A stretch of 55,394 bases of DNA, taken from assembly GCA_030696305.1 (NCBI GenBank), contig JAUYSP010000031.1, positions 1 through 55,394 on the forward strand, written 5' to 3'. The position numbers and the translations under genes are program-made. Every line of letters begins with the position of its first letter. Within the stretch, counting starts at the first letter, position 1. This document shows positions 20,403 to 29,383 of the stretch, one piece after another. This DNA is from Legionellaceae bacterium (GTDB lineage Bacteria; Pseudomonadota; Gammaproteobacteria; Legionellales; Legionellaceae). A model generated the notes under the pieces. That model was not told where the DNA came from. It worked only from the letters and a program-made list of their open reading frames with translations, and did no database searches.

Positions 20403-20804
20403 ATAAAATCAAGTACTTACGTGTAGTTACAAAAAATTGAAGACCTCTGAGGGGCACTGATGGGGCACTCAGAAATAACAAATCACAATAAGTAGCGATA
20501 AAAGATGTCAAAGCACACCCTGAAATTCTCTATAAATACCACAGCTTTGATGCACGTCACATTTTTCAGAAAACAATATTGAACAGACTTTAGCAAAGGC
20601 CTTACATATTCTAATTCGCACGCCAGCAACACATGACCGTGGTGATCCAATACTGGTGAATTTGGCAATTTGTTAAAAAAATAAATTAACAATATTCGAT
20701 GGATCGGATATTTATCATCCTCACGCGTTCAAGATAGAATTAACGTATCCAACCTATATAATGAAGGATGAGATTATTTGCTTGCTTCATAACGAGGGGT
20801 ATTT
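20403..20804. other. Gene-poor tract after tRNA-Ile
   Basis: No supported gene. Near 20451-20475 there is a short direct repeat of GGGGCACT. A 33-codon open stretch on the plus strand (ending about 20675) and a 69-codon one on the minus strand show no family resemblance. The position just 3' of a tRNA and the degenerate look fit an old integration junction. Confidence 0.45.
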
Positions 20805-21281
20805 ATGTCAATAAAAGTCAAAGATGCATGTCTTTGGATTATAGTTTTTCAGATCATTGGCTATTGCCTGAGCATGATCTCGCAACATGATATTGTATCG
20901 TGGTACCCCACTTTACATAAATCGACCCTTACTCCACCAGATATTGTTTTTCCAATCGTTTGGTTTATTCTATATTGTATACTTGCTCTCTCAGGTTATG
21001 CACTTTGGCAATATCGTCATCATCCAAAGGCTAAATTAGCACTTGTATTTTACGTTTTACAAATTTTACTGAACTGGGCTTGGACGCCACTTTTCTTTTA
21101 TTTTCATTGGATTGGCGTTAGCCTTTTTTGCATAGCGGCGATGATTATCTTGACGTTGATAACGATTCTCATCACTCGTAAGACATACAAAGTAAGTTGC
21201 CTTTTACTGATTCCTTATTTTATTTGGCTGCTTTTTGCTGGATATTTAAATGCAGTGATATGGATACTTAATGCGTCGTAA
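20805..21281 (+). CDS. tspO: TspO/MBR family membrane protein
   Basis: A five-helix membrane protein of the TspO/translocator protein family, which binds porphyrins and is linked to tetrapyrrole and stress signalling. At 158 residues it has the usual length. It carries the Trp/Pro-rich signature: SWYPTLHKSTLTPPDIVFPIVWFILY in the first loop and helix, ALWQY, and LNWAWTPLFF. A GAGG ribosome site precedes ATG 20805. It is the first gene of the tract between tRNA-Ile and the integrase remnant; the neighbouring cydAB oxidase hints at a shared redox or low-oxygen theme, which is inference. Confidence 0.92.
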   Translation: MSIKVKDACLWIIVFQIIGYCLSMISQHDIVSWYPTLHKSTLTPPDIVFPIVWFILYCILALSGYALWQYRHHPKAKLALVFYVLQILLNWAWTPLFFYFHWIGVSLFCIAAMIILTLITILITRKTYKVSCLLLIPYFIWLLFAGYLNAVIWILNAS

Positions 21282-21494
21282 ACAATAAGGAGCTCCTCAT
21301 GAATTATCTGAAACTTTTCAGCATATCAATGCTCCATCGGTTGCCGCCAATTTTTAATTGCAATCGCTTAAGACCCTAATATAGGGAAATTGTGTTATGT
21401 TAGTTTATGGTTTTACTCAAAGACATCTTAATTATCTTTTTGAATGGCTGACATGGTGTGCTTTGCATTTTCTACTAAAAAGGAAACATAGATT

Positions 21495-22193
21495 ATGGCA
21501 AATTATTTAGTGATTGCGGCGAGCAGCGCTATTGGACAGTCGCTTGTCAATATCTTAGTCTCTAAGGGAGACACCGTCTTTACTACTGCTCGAGATAACA
21601 CCAAAATTGAGCCTCATGCGTTATTGGATGCGACTGATTTTGATGCGGTTAATGAGGTATTTAAAAAGGCAGGTCAAATAGATGGCGTTGTTAATTGTGC
21701 GGGTTCTTTATTATTAAAAAGCGCGCATACTACCTCACAAGAGCAATATCAAGCAGTTATTGATTCTTCCTTAACCACAGCATTTGCAACGGTTCGTGCA
21801 GCTGGAATGCATATGAAAGCGGGTGGAACTGTAGTACTCATTTCATCAGCTGCGGCACTAATTGGCCTGGCCAATCATGAAGCAATTGCGGCTGCAAAAG
21901 CAGGGATTATAGGGCTTGCGCAATCTGCAGCCTCCACATATGCACATTTAAATTTGCGGTTTAATGTGGTAGCACCTGGGATGATTGATACCCCACTGAC
22001 TGCGCAAATCACTTCAAATTCGTTGGCTTTGAATGCATCCAAAGCAATGCATGCCCTAGCCCGAATTGGTACACCAGAGGATATTGCTCGTGCCATTGTG
22101 TTTCTTTTAAGTCCTGAAAATAATTGGATTACTGGACAAGTATTAGCTGTAGATGGCGGTTTAAGTAGAGTGCGCTCTAAAATAAAAGTTTAG
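21495..22193 (+). CDS. Short-chain dehydrogenase/reductase
   Basis: A 232-residue SDR oxidoreductase. The N-terminal cofactor region (VIAASSAIGQSLVNILVSKG) is a variant of TGxxxGIG with Ala/Ser replacing the first glycines. The NNAG equivalent is VNCAGSLL, and the catalytic Ser lies in VVLISSAAA. The usual Tyr-x3-Lys appears as HEAIAAAKAG, so the catalytic Tyr seems to be replaced (His/Glu in its place) while the Lys remains. The C-terminal part (VAPGMIDTPLT, ITGQVLAVDGGLS) is typical. AAGGAAA precedes the start. It lies 27 bp upstream of cydA. Substrate unknown; the altered Tyr should be checked. Confidence 0.85.
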   Translation: MANYLVIAASSAIGQSLVNILVSKGDTVFTTARDNTKIEPHALLDATDFDAVNEVFKKAGQIDGVVNCAGSLLLKSAHTTSQEQYQAVIDSSLTTAFATVRAAGMHMKAGGTVVLISSAAALIGLANHEAIAAAKAGIIGLAQSAASTYAHLNLRFNVVAPGMIDTPLTAQITSNSLALNASKAMHALARIGTPEDIARAIVFLLSPENNWITGQVLAVDGGLSRVRSKIKV

Positions 22194-22220
22194 TACTCAT
22201 TACATACTTTAGGAGTGGTC

Positions 22221-23591
22221 ATGGCGGTAGAGTTATTATCTCGCATACAATTTGGCTTTAGTATTGGCTTTCACATTTTATTTCCAACATTAAACTTAGG
22301 TCTTGCTATTTTTCTTGTAGTTATGGAAATGCTTTGGTTAAAAACAAAGGAGCCTGTTTATCTAGAAATATGTAAATTTTGGACTAAAATTTTTGCTCTG
22401 ACTTTCGGCATGGGTGTTGTTTCAGGGATTGTATTAGCTTTTCAAATAGGTACCAATTTCGGTCCTTTCATCACTAAGTTTGGCAATGTCCTTGGCGCTT
22501 TGTTTGCCTATGAGACGCTGACTGCCTTTTTCCTTGAGGCCGGATTTTTAGGCGTTATGTTATTTGGATGGCAGCGTGTTCCGCGAGCGCTTCATTTTAT
22601 TGCGACATTATTGGTGACGATCGGTACGACAGTGTCAGCCTTTTGGATTATGTCGGCTAACTCCTGGATGCAAACGCCAAGCGGTTATCAAGTTAGCAAT
22701 GGGAAATATGTTGTTGATAACTGGTGGGCGGTTGTTTTTAATCCCTCTTTCATTCCTCGCTTTGCTCATATGCTATTGGCATCTTACGCGACCACATGCT
22801 TTGTAGTGATGGCTGTTGCGAGTTACTATTTTCTCCGGCAAAAAAATATGTTGCTCTCTAAAAAGTGTCTATCGTTTGCTTTGTGGGCAGCGTTGTTGAT
22901 TGTTCCATTACAGATTTTTATGGGTGATATTGTTGGTATTAATGTACATAAGTATCAGCCTTTAAAAACTGCGGCGATGGAGGGCGTTTGGGACACACAA
23001 AAAGGTGCTCCCTTGCTCCTTTTTGCCTGGCCCTCTCAAGAGAAGCAAGAAAATGAGTACGTGCTTGCTATTCCTAAATTGGCGAGCTTAATTAATACAC
23101 ATCATTTAGATGGCGAGATGCTAGGATTAAAATCGGTTGCTCCGATAGATCAACCAAGGGTTGCTTCAGTGTTTTTCTCATTTAGGATAATGGTTGGGAT
23201 TGGGTTACTGATGTTATTGACCGCTCTTGTTGGTCTTTTTCTTCGTGTTAAGGGACATCTGTATACTAGTAAATGGTTTCACCGTTGGTGTATTGCAATA
23301 GCCCCCTTGGGATTTATCGCAAGCATTTCAGGTTGGTTAACGGCTGAGATTGGTCGCCAGCCGTGGGTTGTTTATAATCTGTTAAAGACCAGCAATGCCG
23401 TTTCAGCTATTGGTATGGAAGAGGTCATTATTTCCTTTATTTTATTACTTCTTGCTTATGGCGTTATCTTTGGATTTTACCTTTATTATGTTTTTAAACT
23501 GATTCGTTTTGGAACTGATAGAATAGATGTTGATGAAGTAGAACAACATTCATTTCAATATATGACCGATGTTTCAAGGGAGAAAAAATAA
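22221..23591 (+). CDS. cydA: Cytochrome bd-type ubiquinol oxidase subunit I (short Q-loop)
   Basis: CydA holds the hemes of the bd quinol oxidase, a terminal oxidase that tolerates low oxygen, NO and, in the CioA type, cyanide. At 456 residues with a short periplasmic Q-loop it fits the CioA group rather than E. coli CydA (522). Visible features are MAVELLSRIQFGFSIGFHILFP with the first heme histidine, IPRFAHMLLASYATTCF with the second, and about nine hydrophobic segments. AGGAG lies 5 bp before ATG 22221. It overlaps cydB by one base. No cydX-like small gene follows. Confidence 0.94.
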   Translation: MAVELLSRIQFGFSIGFHILFPTLNLGLAIFLVVMEMLWLKTKEPVYLEICKFWTKIFALTFGMGVVSGIVLAFQIGTNFGPFITKFGNVLGALFAYETLTAFFLEAGFLGVMLFGWQRVPRALHFIATLLVTIGTTVSAFWIMSANSWMQTPSGYQVSNGKYVVDNWWAVVFNPSFIPRFAHMLLASYATTCFVVMAVASYYFLRQKNMLLSKKCLSFALWAALLIVPLQIFMGDIVGINVHKYQPLKTAAMEGVWDTQKGAPLLLFAWPSQEKQENEYVLAIPKLASLINTHHLDGEMLGLKSVAPIDQPRVASVFFSFRIMVGIGLLMLLTALVGLFLRVKGHLYTSKWFHRWCIAIAPLGFIASISGWLTAEIGRQPWVVYNLLKTSNAVSAIGMEEVIISFILLLLAYGVIFGFYLYYVFKLIRFGTDRIDVDEVEQHSFQYMTDVSREKK

Positions 23592-24580
23592 TGCTGCCTT
23601 TTATCTTTGCATTAATTCTCGCATTTATAATAATAATGTATGTGATTTTAGATGGATTTGATTTGGGTATAGGTATCTTATTTCCGTTTACGGCAAATGA
23701 AGTAGAACGCGATAAAATGATGAATTCTATTGCGCCTATATGGGATGGAAATGAGACCTGGCTTGTTTTTGGCGGTGCCATGCTTTATGGCGCATTTCCG
23801 CAGGCCTATGGATTGCTCCTACCTATTTTGTATATGCCATTAATGCTTATGCTTATTTCATTGGTTTTTCGAGGGGTTAGTTTTGAGTTTCGTTTTAAAG
23901 CCGAGAAATCGAAACCCTTTTGGAATTGGGCATTTGCAATGAGTTCAATCGCCGCCTCCTTTTTTCAAGGGGTCGTTCTGGGATGTTTTGTGCAGGGGTT
24001 TCCCATCGACGACGCGGCCATGAAAATCAATGCAACTGCTTGGCTGACTCCCTTTACGTTGCTTACAGGAATTGCATTGACGAGTGGCTATGGTTTACTG
24101 GGCGCGACGTGGATGATCATGAAAAGCGAAGGACGATTACAAAGAAAAATGATTCATTACTCGAAAGGATTACTGGTGCTTGTCAGTATCTTTCTTTTTT
24201 TCGTAAGTATTTGGACGCCGTTACATAGCAATGAGATTTTTGTGCGCTGGTATAGTTACCCGAATTTTATTTATCTAAGTCCCTTACCAATGCTAGCGTT
24301 AATCGCGATTTTTTTAACGTGGAAAAACCTGTCTAAAAAAAATGAAGTAAAGCCATTTTTGTATAGTATCGTTATTTTTTTATGTTCTTATGTGGGCATA
24401 GGCGTTAGTGTTTATCCTTATCTCATTCCTCATCAAGTTACCCTTTGGGAGGCAGCAGCACCCGATACTACGTTAAAGTTTATTTTAATAGGCGTTGTGA
24501 TAATGCTGCCCATTTTACTGGGATATACGGCGTATGCTTATTACTTGTTTCGAGGAAAAACAAACGACAATTATCATTAA
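23591..24580 (+). CDS. cydB: Cytochrome bd-type ubiquinol oxidase subunit II
   Basis: The partner membrane subunit of CydA. The 329 residues form about eight to nine transmembrane helices. It has the family opening (VILDGFDLGIGILFPF), ERDKMMNSIAPIWDGNETWLV, and LMLISLVFRGVSFEFRFK. The start codon shares one base with the cydA stop (TAATG), so the two are translationally coupled. Followed by a hairpin. Confidence 0.95.
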   Translation: MLPFIFALILAFIIIMYVILDGFDLGIGILFPFTANEVERDKMMNSIAPIWDGNETWLVFGGAMLYGAFPQAYGLLLPILYMPLMLMLISLVFRGVSFEFRFKAEKSKPFWNWAFAMSSIAASFFQGVVLGCFVQGFPIDDAAMKINATAWLTPFTLLTGIALTSGYGLLGATWMIMKSEGRLQRKMIHYSKGLLVLVSIFLFFVSIWTPLHSNEIFVRWYSYPNFIYLSPLPMLALIAIFLTWKNLSKKNEVKPFLYSIVIFLCSYVGIGVSVYPYLIPHQVTLWEAAAPDTTLKFILIGVVIMLPILLGYTAYAYYLFRGKTNDNYH

Positions 24581-24585
24581 ATCTT

Positions 24586-24610
24586 CTCATTTTTAATCAG
24601 AAAAAATGAG
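24586..24610 (+). terminator. Hairpin after cydB
   Basis: CTCATTTTT and AAAAATGAG pair across a short loop just after the cydB stop. A T-poor tail follows, so efficiency is uncertain. Confidence 0.5.
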
Positions 24611-24645
24611 TTAATTTAAAACATTAAAATTGTGATCCTTCGCAT

Positions 24646-25005
24646 TCATTTTTTTTGATGTTTTTTTCCACAGCTTTTTTTTATGACTTTGGCAGATTCA
24701 TGATTGTCACAAACAAGCAATGTAATAATAAAGTGGCTTGAAGGGTTTTTGTCACCGAACTCAAAACCTAAATCTCCTGATTCGTCTAAGTAAATATGCA
24801 TAAAATATAATGTCACTTTTAACACAGCTTTTTTAGTGTCATAAATATAACCAGTTTTACTATCCGCTGGAAATATAAACTCACTGATTTTCTGTCGGCT
24901 TCCCCCCTCCAGAAGATCATAAATAAAATCTGACATTGGCAAAGTATGAATTTCTCTGTTCTTAGCATCTTGTAACGTAATAGTCTTGGACTTCAAAGGG
25001 CGCAT
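24646..25005 (-). pseudogene. Tyrosine-integrase remnant fused to DUF3800 remnant
   Basis: The 119-codon frame joins two unrelated pieces. Residues 1-65 (SKTITLQDAKNREIHTLPMS, then EFIFPADSKTGYIYDTKKAV) look like the middle of a phage-type tyrosine recombinase. Residues 66-110 (YFMHIYLDESGDLGFEFGDK) are the N terminus of a DUF3800 protein, with its YLDESG motif. Neither piece is complete: the catalytic R-H-R-Y residues beyond the fragment are gone, and the DUF3800 part ends in a short Lys-rich tail. It marks a deletion junction in an old integrative element and lies 4.3 kb from tRNA-Ile. Confidence 0.75.
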
Positions 25006-25222
25006 TCTAGCTCCAAGTACAAAAATCTATTTTATTGTCAGTAACCAGTAGTTCTTTAATCTTCCCTCAATCTAAATGTCCAAAAATCAATACTGTATTG
25101 AAATTGTGGGCAAATACAACCACCCTATTTTGAATCACAAAACGCCTGATTGATTTAATTGCTTTCATTCCGGGCTCGTAATGATATAATTATGCTCATC
25201 ATTAAACTGGTTTGGAATATAT

Positions 25223-26635
25223 ATGCCATTTAATCTGGGTATTAAAGATTTCTTTGTAAGAAGACAAAGTTTTTTTCAAAAGATCAATCTGGATGGAACT
25301 TTTCAAGAAAGAATTCAACAATTAAAAGAAAGAATGACCGCAAGGACTGAAAATAAACCACTGGTTGTCATATCAGGTGCCGGCCCTGCAGGATTATTAC
25401 GCGCGATTCAATCCATTAGTAATGGTAATCCCACAAAGGTTGTCGAAAAGCGTTCCCAAGATGCTCTAGGACGAGAAAATACGGTGGCGCTAACAGAAAC
25501 TACCATTGCAATGTTGAAATACTGCGGAATTTATCCTTATTTGCTCGAAAATAGACTCATCTATCCCCCGAATAGAGAAGGTTACATTAGCGTGCGTCTT
25601 AAGGATCTTGAGAAAGCTATGAAGACAGTTTTGGAAGAATTAAGCCCTGGTTCAGTCATCGAATACAATTCGAGAATTGTAGAAATTGATACCAACGCGG
25701 ATAGACTACGATTGATTATAGAATCTTCCACTGAAGAAAGATCAACAATTTCAGATGTTGGCATCTTTGTAAATGCAGAAGGAGCTCGTAGTTCTACAAA
25801 TGATATTTTAAAGATTGAGCGGATAGAAGTTCTACCTGCTATACCGGTAATCGCCGCCATGTGTAGAGATGATCGACCATACATCACAAATTTGAATTCA
25901 TTCTTTGTTTACATAGGGAAAAGTATTACCCAACTTGCAATCACGAGCTATTATCACACTATATTTTTCTTTCAATTTATTTTTTCAAAGAATTTTAGAA
26001 CACAAATTACTGGAGCTCTTATTCTACCGACTCCTGACCAAAATTATGTCGGCTGCGGATTTTCTGACACAATCAACGCCCGCTTTAAAGAACTGAAAGA
26101 AAGCGGAAATGAACAAGAATATATCGCTTTTGCTAACCATTGGATCAATCTTGCAATTTGTGCTGCAAACCTGGTTTCAATCTTGTCATGGTTTCAAGGA
26201 GGCTCTTACCTTCATACAGCACGCAATATCCCACTGGATCATTTTGAAATAGTATATATCGGTGCAGATTCTGCAAGTAAATACGTTCAAAAGGTCAAAA
26301 ATAGCACGATTTTATTGGCCGGAGATGCTTCTGCCACAGTAGATCCAACGACCGGCTTAGGTTGTAATACGGCAATTCAATCTTCAGTCGACTTTTTAGA
26401 TTTCCTTTGGGATTATGACACTTTATCCAAAGACCAAATTCAGGATGATTACCAAAATAGAACAAGCGCAAGAATCGAGGATATCCATTGTGCTTCAAAA
26501 CTAATGAGAAGTCGCTACCGCCCCGACTCTTTGCAGCCAATGTCCATGTTTGGAGCTAATCCTATTGGCTTAACCTCTCATGCTTCTAGGCAGGAAGAAA
26601 TCGTGGATGGCAAAAAAAAACCAGGCATTCGGTAA
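25223..26635 (+). CDS. MICAL-like FAD-dependent monooxygenase
   Basis: A 470-residue flavoprotein. The dinucleotide-binding site is VVISGAGPAGLLRAIQSISN followed by VVEKR (about residues 47-77). NTVALTETTIAMLKYCGIY and YISVRLKDLEKAMKTVLEEL come next, and a GD motif lies in LLAGDASATVDPTTGLGCNT (about 358-377). The spacing and the ISVRxLE segment resemble the monooxygenase domain of eukaryotic MICAL actin oxidases more than bacterial PHBH enzymes. This is a resemblance by eye, not a proven match. There is no signal peptide. The gene stands alone in an accessory region; it could be an effector or an ordinary hydroxylase. Confidence 0.7.
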   Translation: MPFNLGIKDFFVRRQSFFQKINLDGTFQERIQQLKERMTARTENKPLVVISGAGPAGLLRAIQSISNGNPTKVVEKRSQDALGRENTVALTETTIAMLKYCGIYPYLLENRLIYPPNREGYISVRLKDLEKAMKTVLEELSPGSVIEYNSRIVEIDTNADRLRLIIESSTEERSTISDVGIFVNAEGARSSTNDILKIERIEVLPAIPVIAAMCRDDRPYITNLNSFFVYIGKSITQLAITSYYHTIFFFQFIFSKNFRTQITGALILPTPDQNYVGCGFSDTINARFKELKESGNEQEYIAFANHWINLAICAANLVSILSWFQGGSYLHTARNIPLDHFEIVYIGADSASKYVQKVKNSTILLAGDASATVDPTTGLGCNTAIQSSVDFLDFLWDYDTLSKDQIQDDYQNRTSARIEDIHCASKLMRSRYRPDSLQPMSMFGANPIGLTSHASRQEEIVDGKKKPGIR

Positions 26636-26726
26636 GCCCCTCGAAAAATAACTAATCAACAATCATCATACTATCAAAGTTTCTGTCGCAGGAGAGGGAG
26701 CAGATCGAGGTGAAATTGAAAAATCC

Positions 26727-27092
26727 GTGCTCAATTTAAGATCGCAGTTAATTATGACAAGGTTATTTTTATGGTGCGGATTGACCTGTTCATTCTGGCT
26801 GCAGGCAATAAAAAAATTCACATCGTCCGAGCCCATCAAAAACAAAGCAACGATTAATGGGAATGATTATTTAATGCCCTGGCATAAAGAAGCTAATATT
26901 TTGCGCCAAGGGGATAATTTGACAATCACTCAAAATTCGACCGTTGTTTTGGAAGAATATGGCACCTTCAGTGATGGACTCCGACGATGCTTTTATGCAA
27001 CTAAATCACCATTGAGAGATGAAAAAGACAAGCTAATCGGTGTTATTTGTACATCAATGCTACTTCCTTACTCAAGACAGACACTTTTATAA
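26727..27092 (+). pseudogene. PAS-domain fragment
   Basis: The 121-codon frame looks like a broken sensor gene. Its second half (TVVLEEYGTFSDGLRRCFYA, then TKSPLRDEKDKLIGVICTS) reads like the end of a PAS domain (stK-PlrDe-gkiiGi). The first half, with a hydrophobic stretch LFLWCGLTCSFWL, has no clear family, and no kinase or output domain follows. The frame ends inside the 55-bp direct repeat's left flank. I read it as a decayed remnant. Confidence 0.55.
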
Positions 27093-27138
27093 ACTTAATT
27101 CCGTGTTTTTTCGCTAGGCTAAGTCGCTTTTCTGAAAA
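27084..27138. repeat. 55-bp direct repeat, left copy
   Basis: Begins CTTTTATAAACTTAATTCCG and ends CGCTTTTCTGAAAA; identical to 29867-29921. The pair brackets the cyclodeaminase/dehydratase operon. On the minus strand it can be read as the coding-like string EKRLSLAKKHGIKFIK, so it may be a piece of a lost gene. Confidence 0.85.
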
Positions 27139-27207
27139 CACTGAGGAAGCGTGTCATCAATTGTACTGAGGTGATTGGAAGTTAAAATTTAATTAATATA
27201 AAACAGA

Positions 27208-27384
27208 TTTGAACCCTTTGCCCTAAGAATTCTGCTGGCCTGTGTTGAGAGTAGTCCAATTGACGCAAATTTTACAATGCGAATGCCTGCAGGTAAAATG
27301 AATACTTATTTAACCCCCCGTATCGACAACAGGCCAATGCATTTTAACGATACCTACAATCATGATTTATCGCCCGCTATTTAA
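27208..27384 (+). pseudogene. Short unrecognised coding-like fragment
   Basis: A 58-codon open stretch without a convincing start (first ATG at codon 24) precedes the cyclodeaminase gene. The amino-acid content looks natural (MRMPAGKMNTYLTPRIDNRP), but I recognise no family. It is probably a remnant of a gene truncated when the flanking repeat formed. The rest of 27093-27396 holds only the repeat and nothing else I can support. Confidence 0.3.
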
Positions 27385-27396
27385 TGAGATTAAAAA

Positions 27397-28374
27397 ATGT
27401 TATTTCTCAATGAACATGATTTAAAAAAATGTTTAGATTACGATGAACTTAGAGTGCACATGAAACATGCATTGCAATCTTTTTCATTAAAGAAAGCCAC
27501 TAATTTTCCCCGTGCAGTATTTAATACTCACGCAGATATCAATGCTCCCATTGGTTTTATGCCAGCAGTCGATCATGGTAATAAACTTTTGGGATATAAA
27601 GCCATATCGGTTTTTCATCACAACCATAAAATGAATCTAAACCCGCATCAAGGTATTGTTGTTCTTCTAGATAAACTAACAGGACAAGTTAAATGTATTC
27701 TTGATGGCTTTTTTGTTACAGCTGTCAGAACAGCCGCTGTCAGTGCTGTTTCAACAGAGTTACTTAGCAGAGCAGACTCAAAAACACTGGCTCTTATTGG
27801 GGCAGGTTGCCAAGCAGTAGAGCATGTCAAAGCAATTTCAAGAGTTCGATCTATTGAAAGGGTCATAGTGTATAGTCGGACTACAAAAACCTTTGATGAT
27901 TTTTCTAAAAAATTAAGCGAATATCCTTTTCAAATTGAAACTAAGGCAACGCCGCAAGAGGCTGTTGCTTCTGCGGATATCATCGTAACTTGCACCTCCT
28001 CTAGTAACAGCCTGTTATCTATTCACGACTTCCCTAAAGGTGCACATATTAATGCTGTGGGCGCTTGCCGCCCTGGAGAACAAGAAATAACAATATGTAA
28101 TCGAGACAAACTCAAAATATACCTTGATTCAGAAGAAGCTTGTATGATTGAGAGTGAAGAAATCATTCACGGGTTAAAAAACCTTTCGTTAGATAAAAAA
28201 ACAATTATCGGGGAACTTGGAACTTGTTTATCCAATCATATTCCAGGGAGAGAGAGTCAGGATGAAATTACTTTTTTTAAATCAGTTGGCTTGAGTATTG
28301 AAGATGTTTATGCCGCAGACTGTTTTTATCAAAAAGCCCAGAAAATCAATATAGGTCAACATGTAAATTTATGA
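27397..28374 (+). CDS. Ornithine cyclodeaminase/mu-crystallin family protein
   Basis: A 325-residue NAD(P)-binding protein of the OCD/mu-crystallin superfamily, whose members are cyclodeaminases, imino-acid reductases or amino-acid dehydrogenases. Visible are FPRAVFNTHADINAPIGFMP, KCILDGFFVTAVRTAAVSAV (Arg-Thr-Ala substrate loop) and the Rossmann motif LALIGAGCQAVEHVKAI. HINAVGACRPGEQEI also fits. It overlaps the next gene, a PLP dehydratase, by 4 bp (ATGA). Such pairs occur in ectoine degradation (EutBC), the beta-hydroxyaspartate cycle (BhcB/BhcD) and diaminopropionate synthesis; the substrate here is unknown. Confidence 0.85.
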   Translation: MLFLNEHDLKKCLDYDELRVHMKHALQSFSLKKATNFPRAVFNTHADINAPIGFMPAVDHGNKLLGYKAISVFHHNHKMNLNPHQGIVVLLDKLTGQVKCILDGFFVTAVRTAAVSAVSTELLSRADSKTLALIGAGCQAVEHVKAISRVRSIERVIVYSRTTKTFDDFSKKLSEYPFQIETKATPQEAVASADIIVTCTSSSNSLLSIHDFPKGAHINAVGACRPGEQEITICNRDKLKIYLDSEEACMIESEEIIHGLKNLSLDKKTIIGELGTCLSNHIPGRESQDEITFFKSVGLSIEDVYAADCFYQKAQKINIGQHVNL

Positions 28375-29291
28375 ACAGTCAGAAAAAAAATAATATACTT
28401 AGAACCCCCCTAATTCCGTTTTATTCATTCAATTATGAATTAGATGCCTCAATTTATCTAAAGGCAGAAAACTTGCAGCTATTTGGATCTTATAAAGTGC
28501 GTGGTATAGATGCCTTTTTTAAAAACACATCAGAACAAGCGTTATGTGGTGGAGTATCCGCGGCAAGTGCCGGAAATATGGGTCAATCACTCGCTTTTAT
28601 GGCTGAAATTAAAGGCATACCATGCACCATATATGTGCCGGACACTGCTCCTGCAATTAAAAAAGAGCGCATAAAAAAATTAGGCGCTAATCTTATTGAA
28701 TTACCCTTTAAAGAGTTATGGCAATTTATTGTGGAGCCTATGTTGTCATCAAAAAACTCGCTTTTCATCCATCCCGTTTTCACTGAATCCTTATTAAGTG
28801 GTTATGAAAACATTGCTGTAGAAATAGTAGAGGATTTGCCTGCAATGGATGCGATAGTTATTCCACTTGGAATTGGAGGCCTAGCTATTGCCATAAGTCG
28901 CACAATAAAACGATTAAAACCGCAGGTTGCTATCTTTACCTGTGAACCTGAAACAGCGGCTCCATTTAAGGCCGCGTTAAAAAATGGTAGCCCCATAAAA
29001 ATCGAACCAAAAGTTTCATTTGTTGATGCTATTGGCACACCAGAAATATTGCCTTATGTTTTTGAACAACTGGCACCGATCGTCGTTGATAGTGAGGTCG
29101 TTCCGCTTATTGATATAGAAAAAGCATTGGAAATGTTGTTGTTAAATAATAAGTTACTGTGCGAGGGGGCTGCTGCTTGTAGTCTTGCTGCGGCAATAAA
29201 TATTTCAAAGAAAACTTCCTATCAAAATATTGCTTGTATTTTAACTGGAGGCAATCTATCCACTGATTATGTAACCGTTAAGGTTAAGTAG
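28371..29291 (+). CDS. Threonine dehydratase/serine racemase-type PLP enzyme
   Basis: A 306-residue fold-type II PLP enzyme. The PLP lysine lies in LFGSYKVRGIDAFF. The Asn loop is SAASAGNMGQSLAF, and the phosphate-binding loop is a variant (IPLGIGGLAIAIS, where GGGGL is usual). There is no C-terminal ACT domain, so it is a catabolic dehydratase or racemase type rather than IlvA. It starts within the stop of the cyclodeaminase gene, implying coupled expression and a two-step reaction on a hydroxy-amino acid. The altered glycine loop argues for a non-standard substrate. Confidence 0.82.
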   Translation: MNSQKKNNILRTPLIPFYSFNYELDASIYLKAENLQLFGSYKVRGIDAFFKNTSEQALCGGVSAASAGNMGQSLAFMAEIKGIPCTIYVPDTAPAIKKERIKKLGANLIELPFKELWQFIVEPMLSSKNSLFIHPVFTESLLSGYENIAVEIVEDLPAMDAIVIPLGIGGLAIAISRTIKRLKPQVAIFTCEPETAAPFKAALKNGSPIKIEPKVSFVDAIGTPEILPYVFEQLAPIVVDSEVVPLIDIEKALEMLLLNNKLLCEGAAACSLAAAINISKKTSYQNIACILTGGNLSTDYVTVKVK

Positions 29292-29383
29292 CACCTTCGA
29301 TAGTTAATAGAAAATCATATCTTTTCGTTATAATCGATAGCCAACAAAGTATAAGGTACACCAGTGAAATAAGGAGTTAAGAA

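Noticed and set aside
20483-20692. A 69-codon minus-strand frame after the tRNA
   Set aside because: No family resemblance, no ribosome site, and lies in degenerate sequence.
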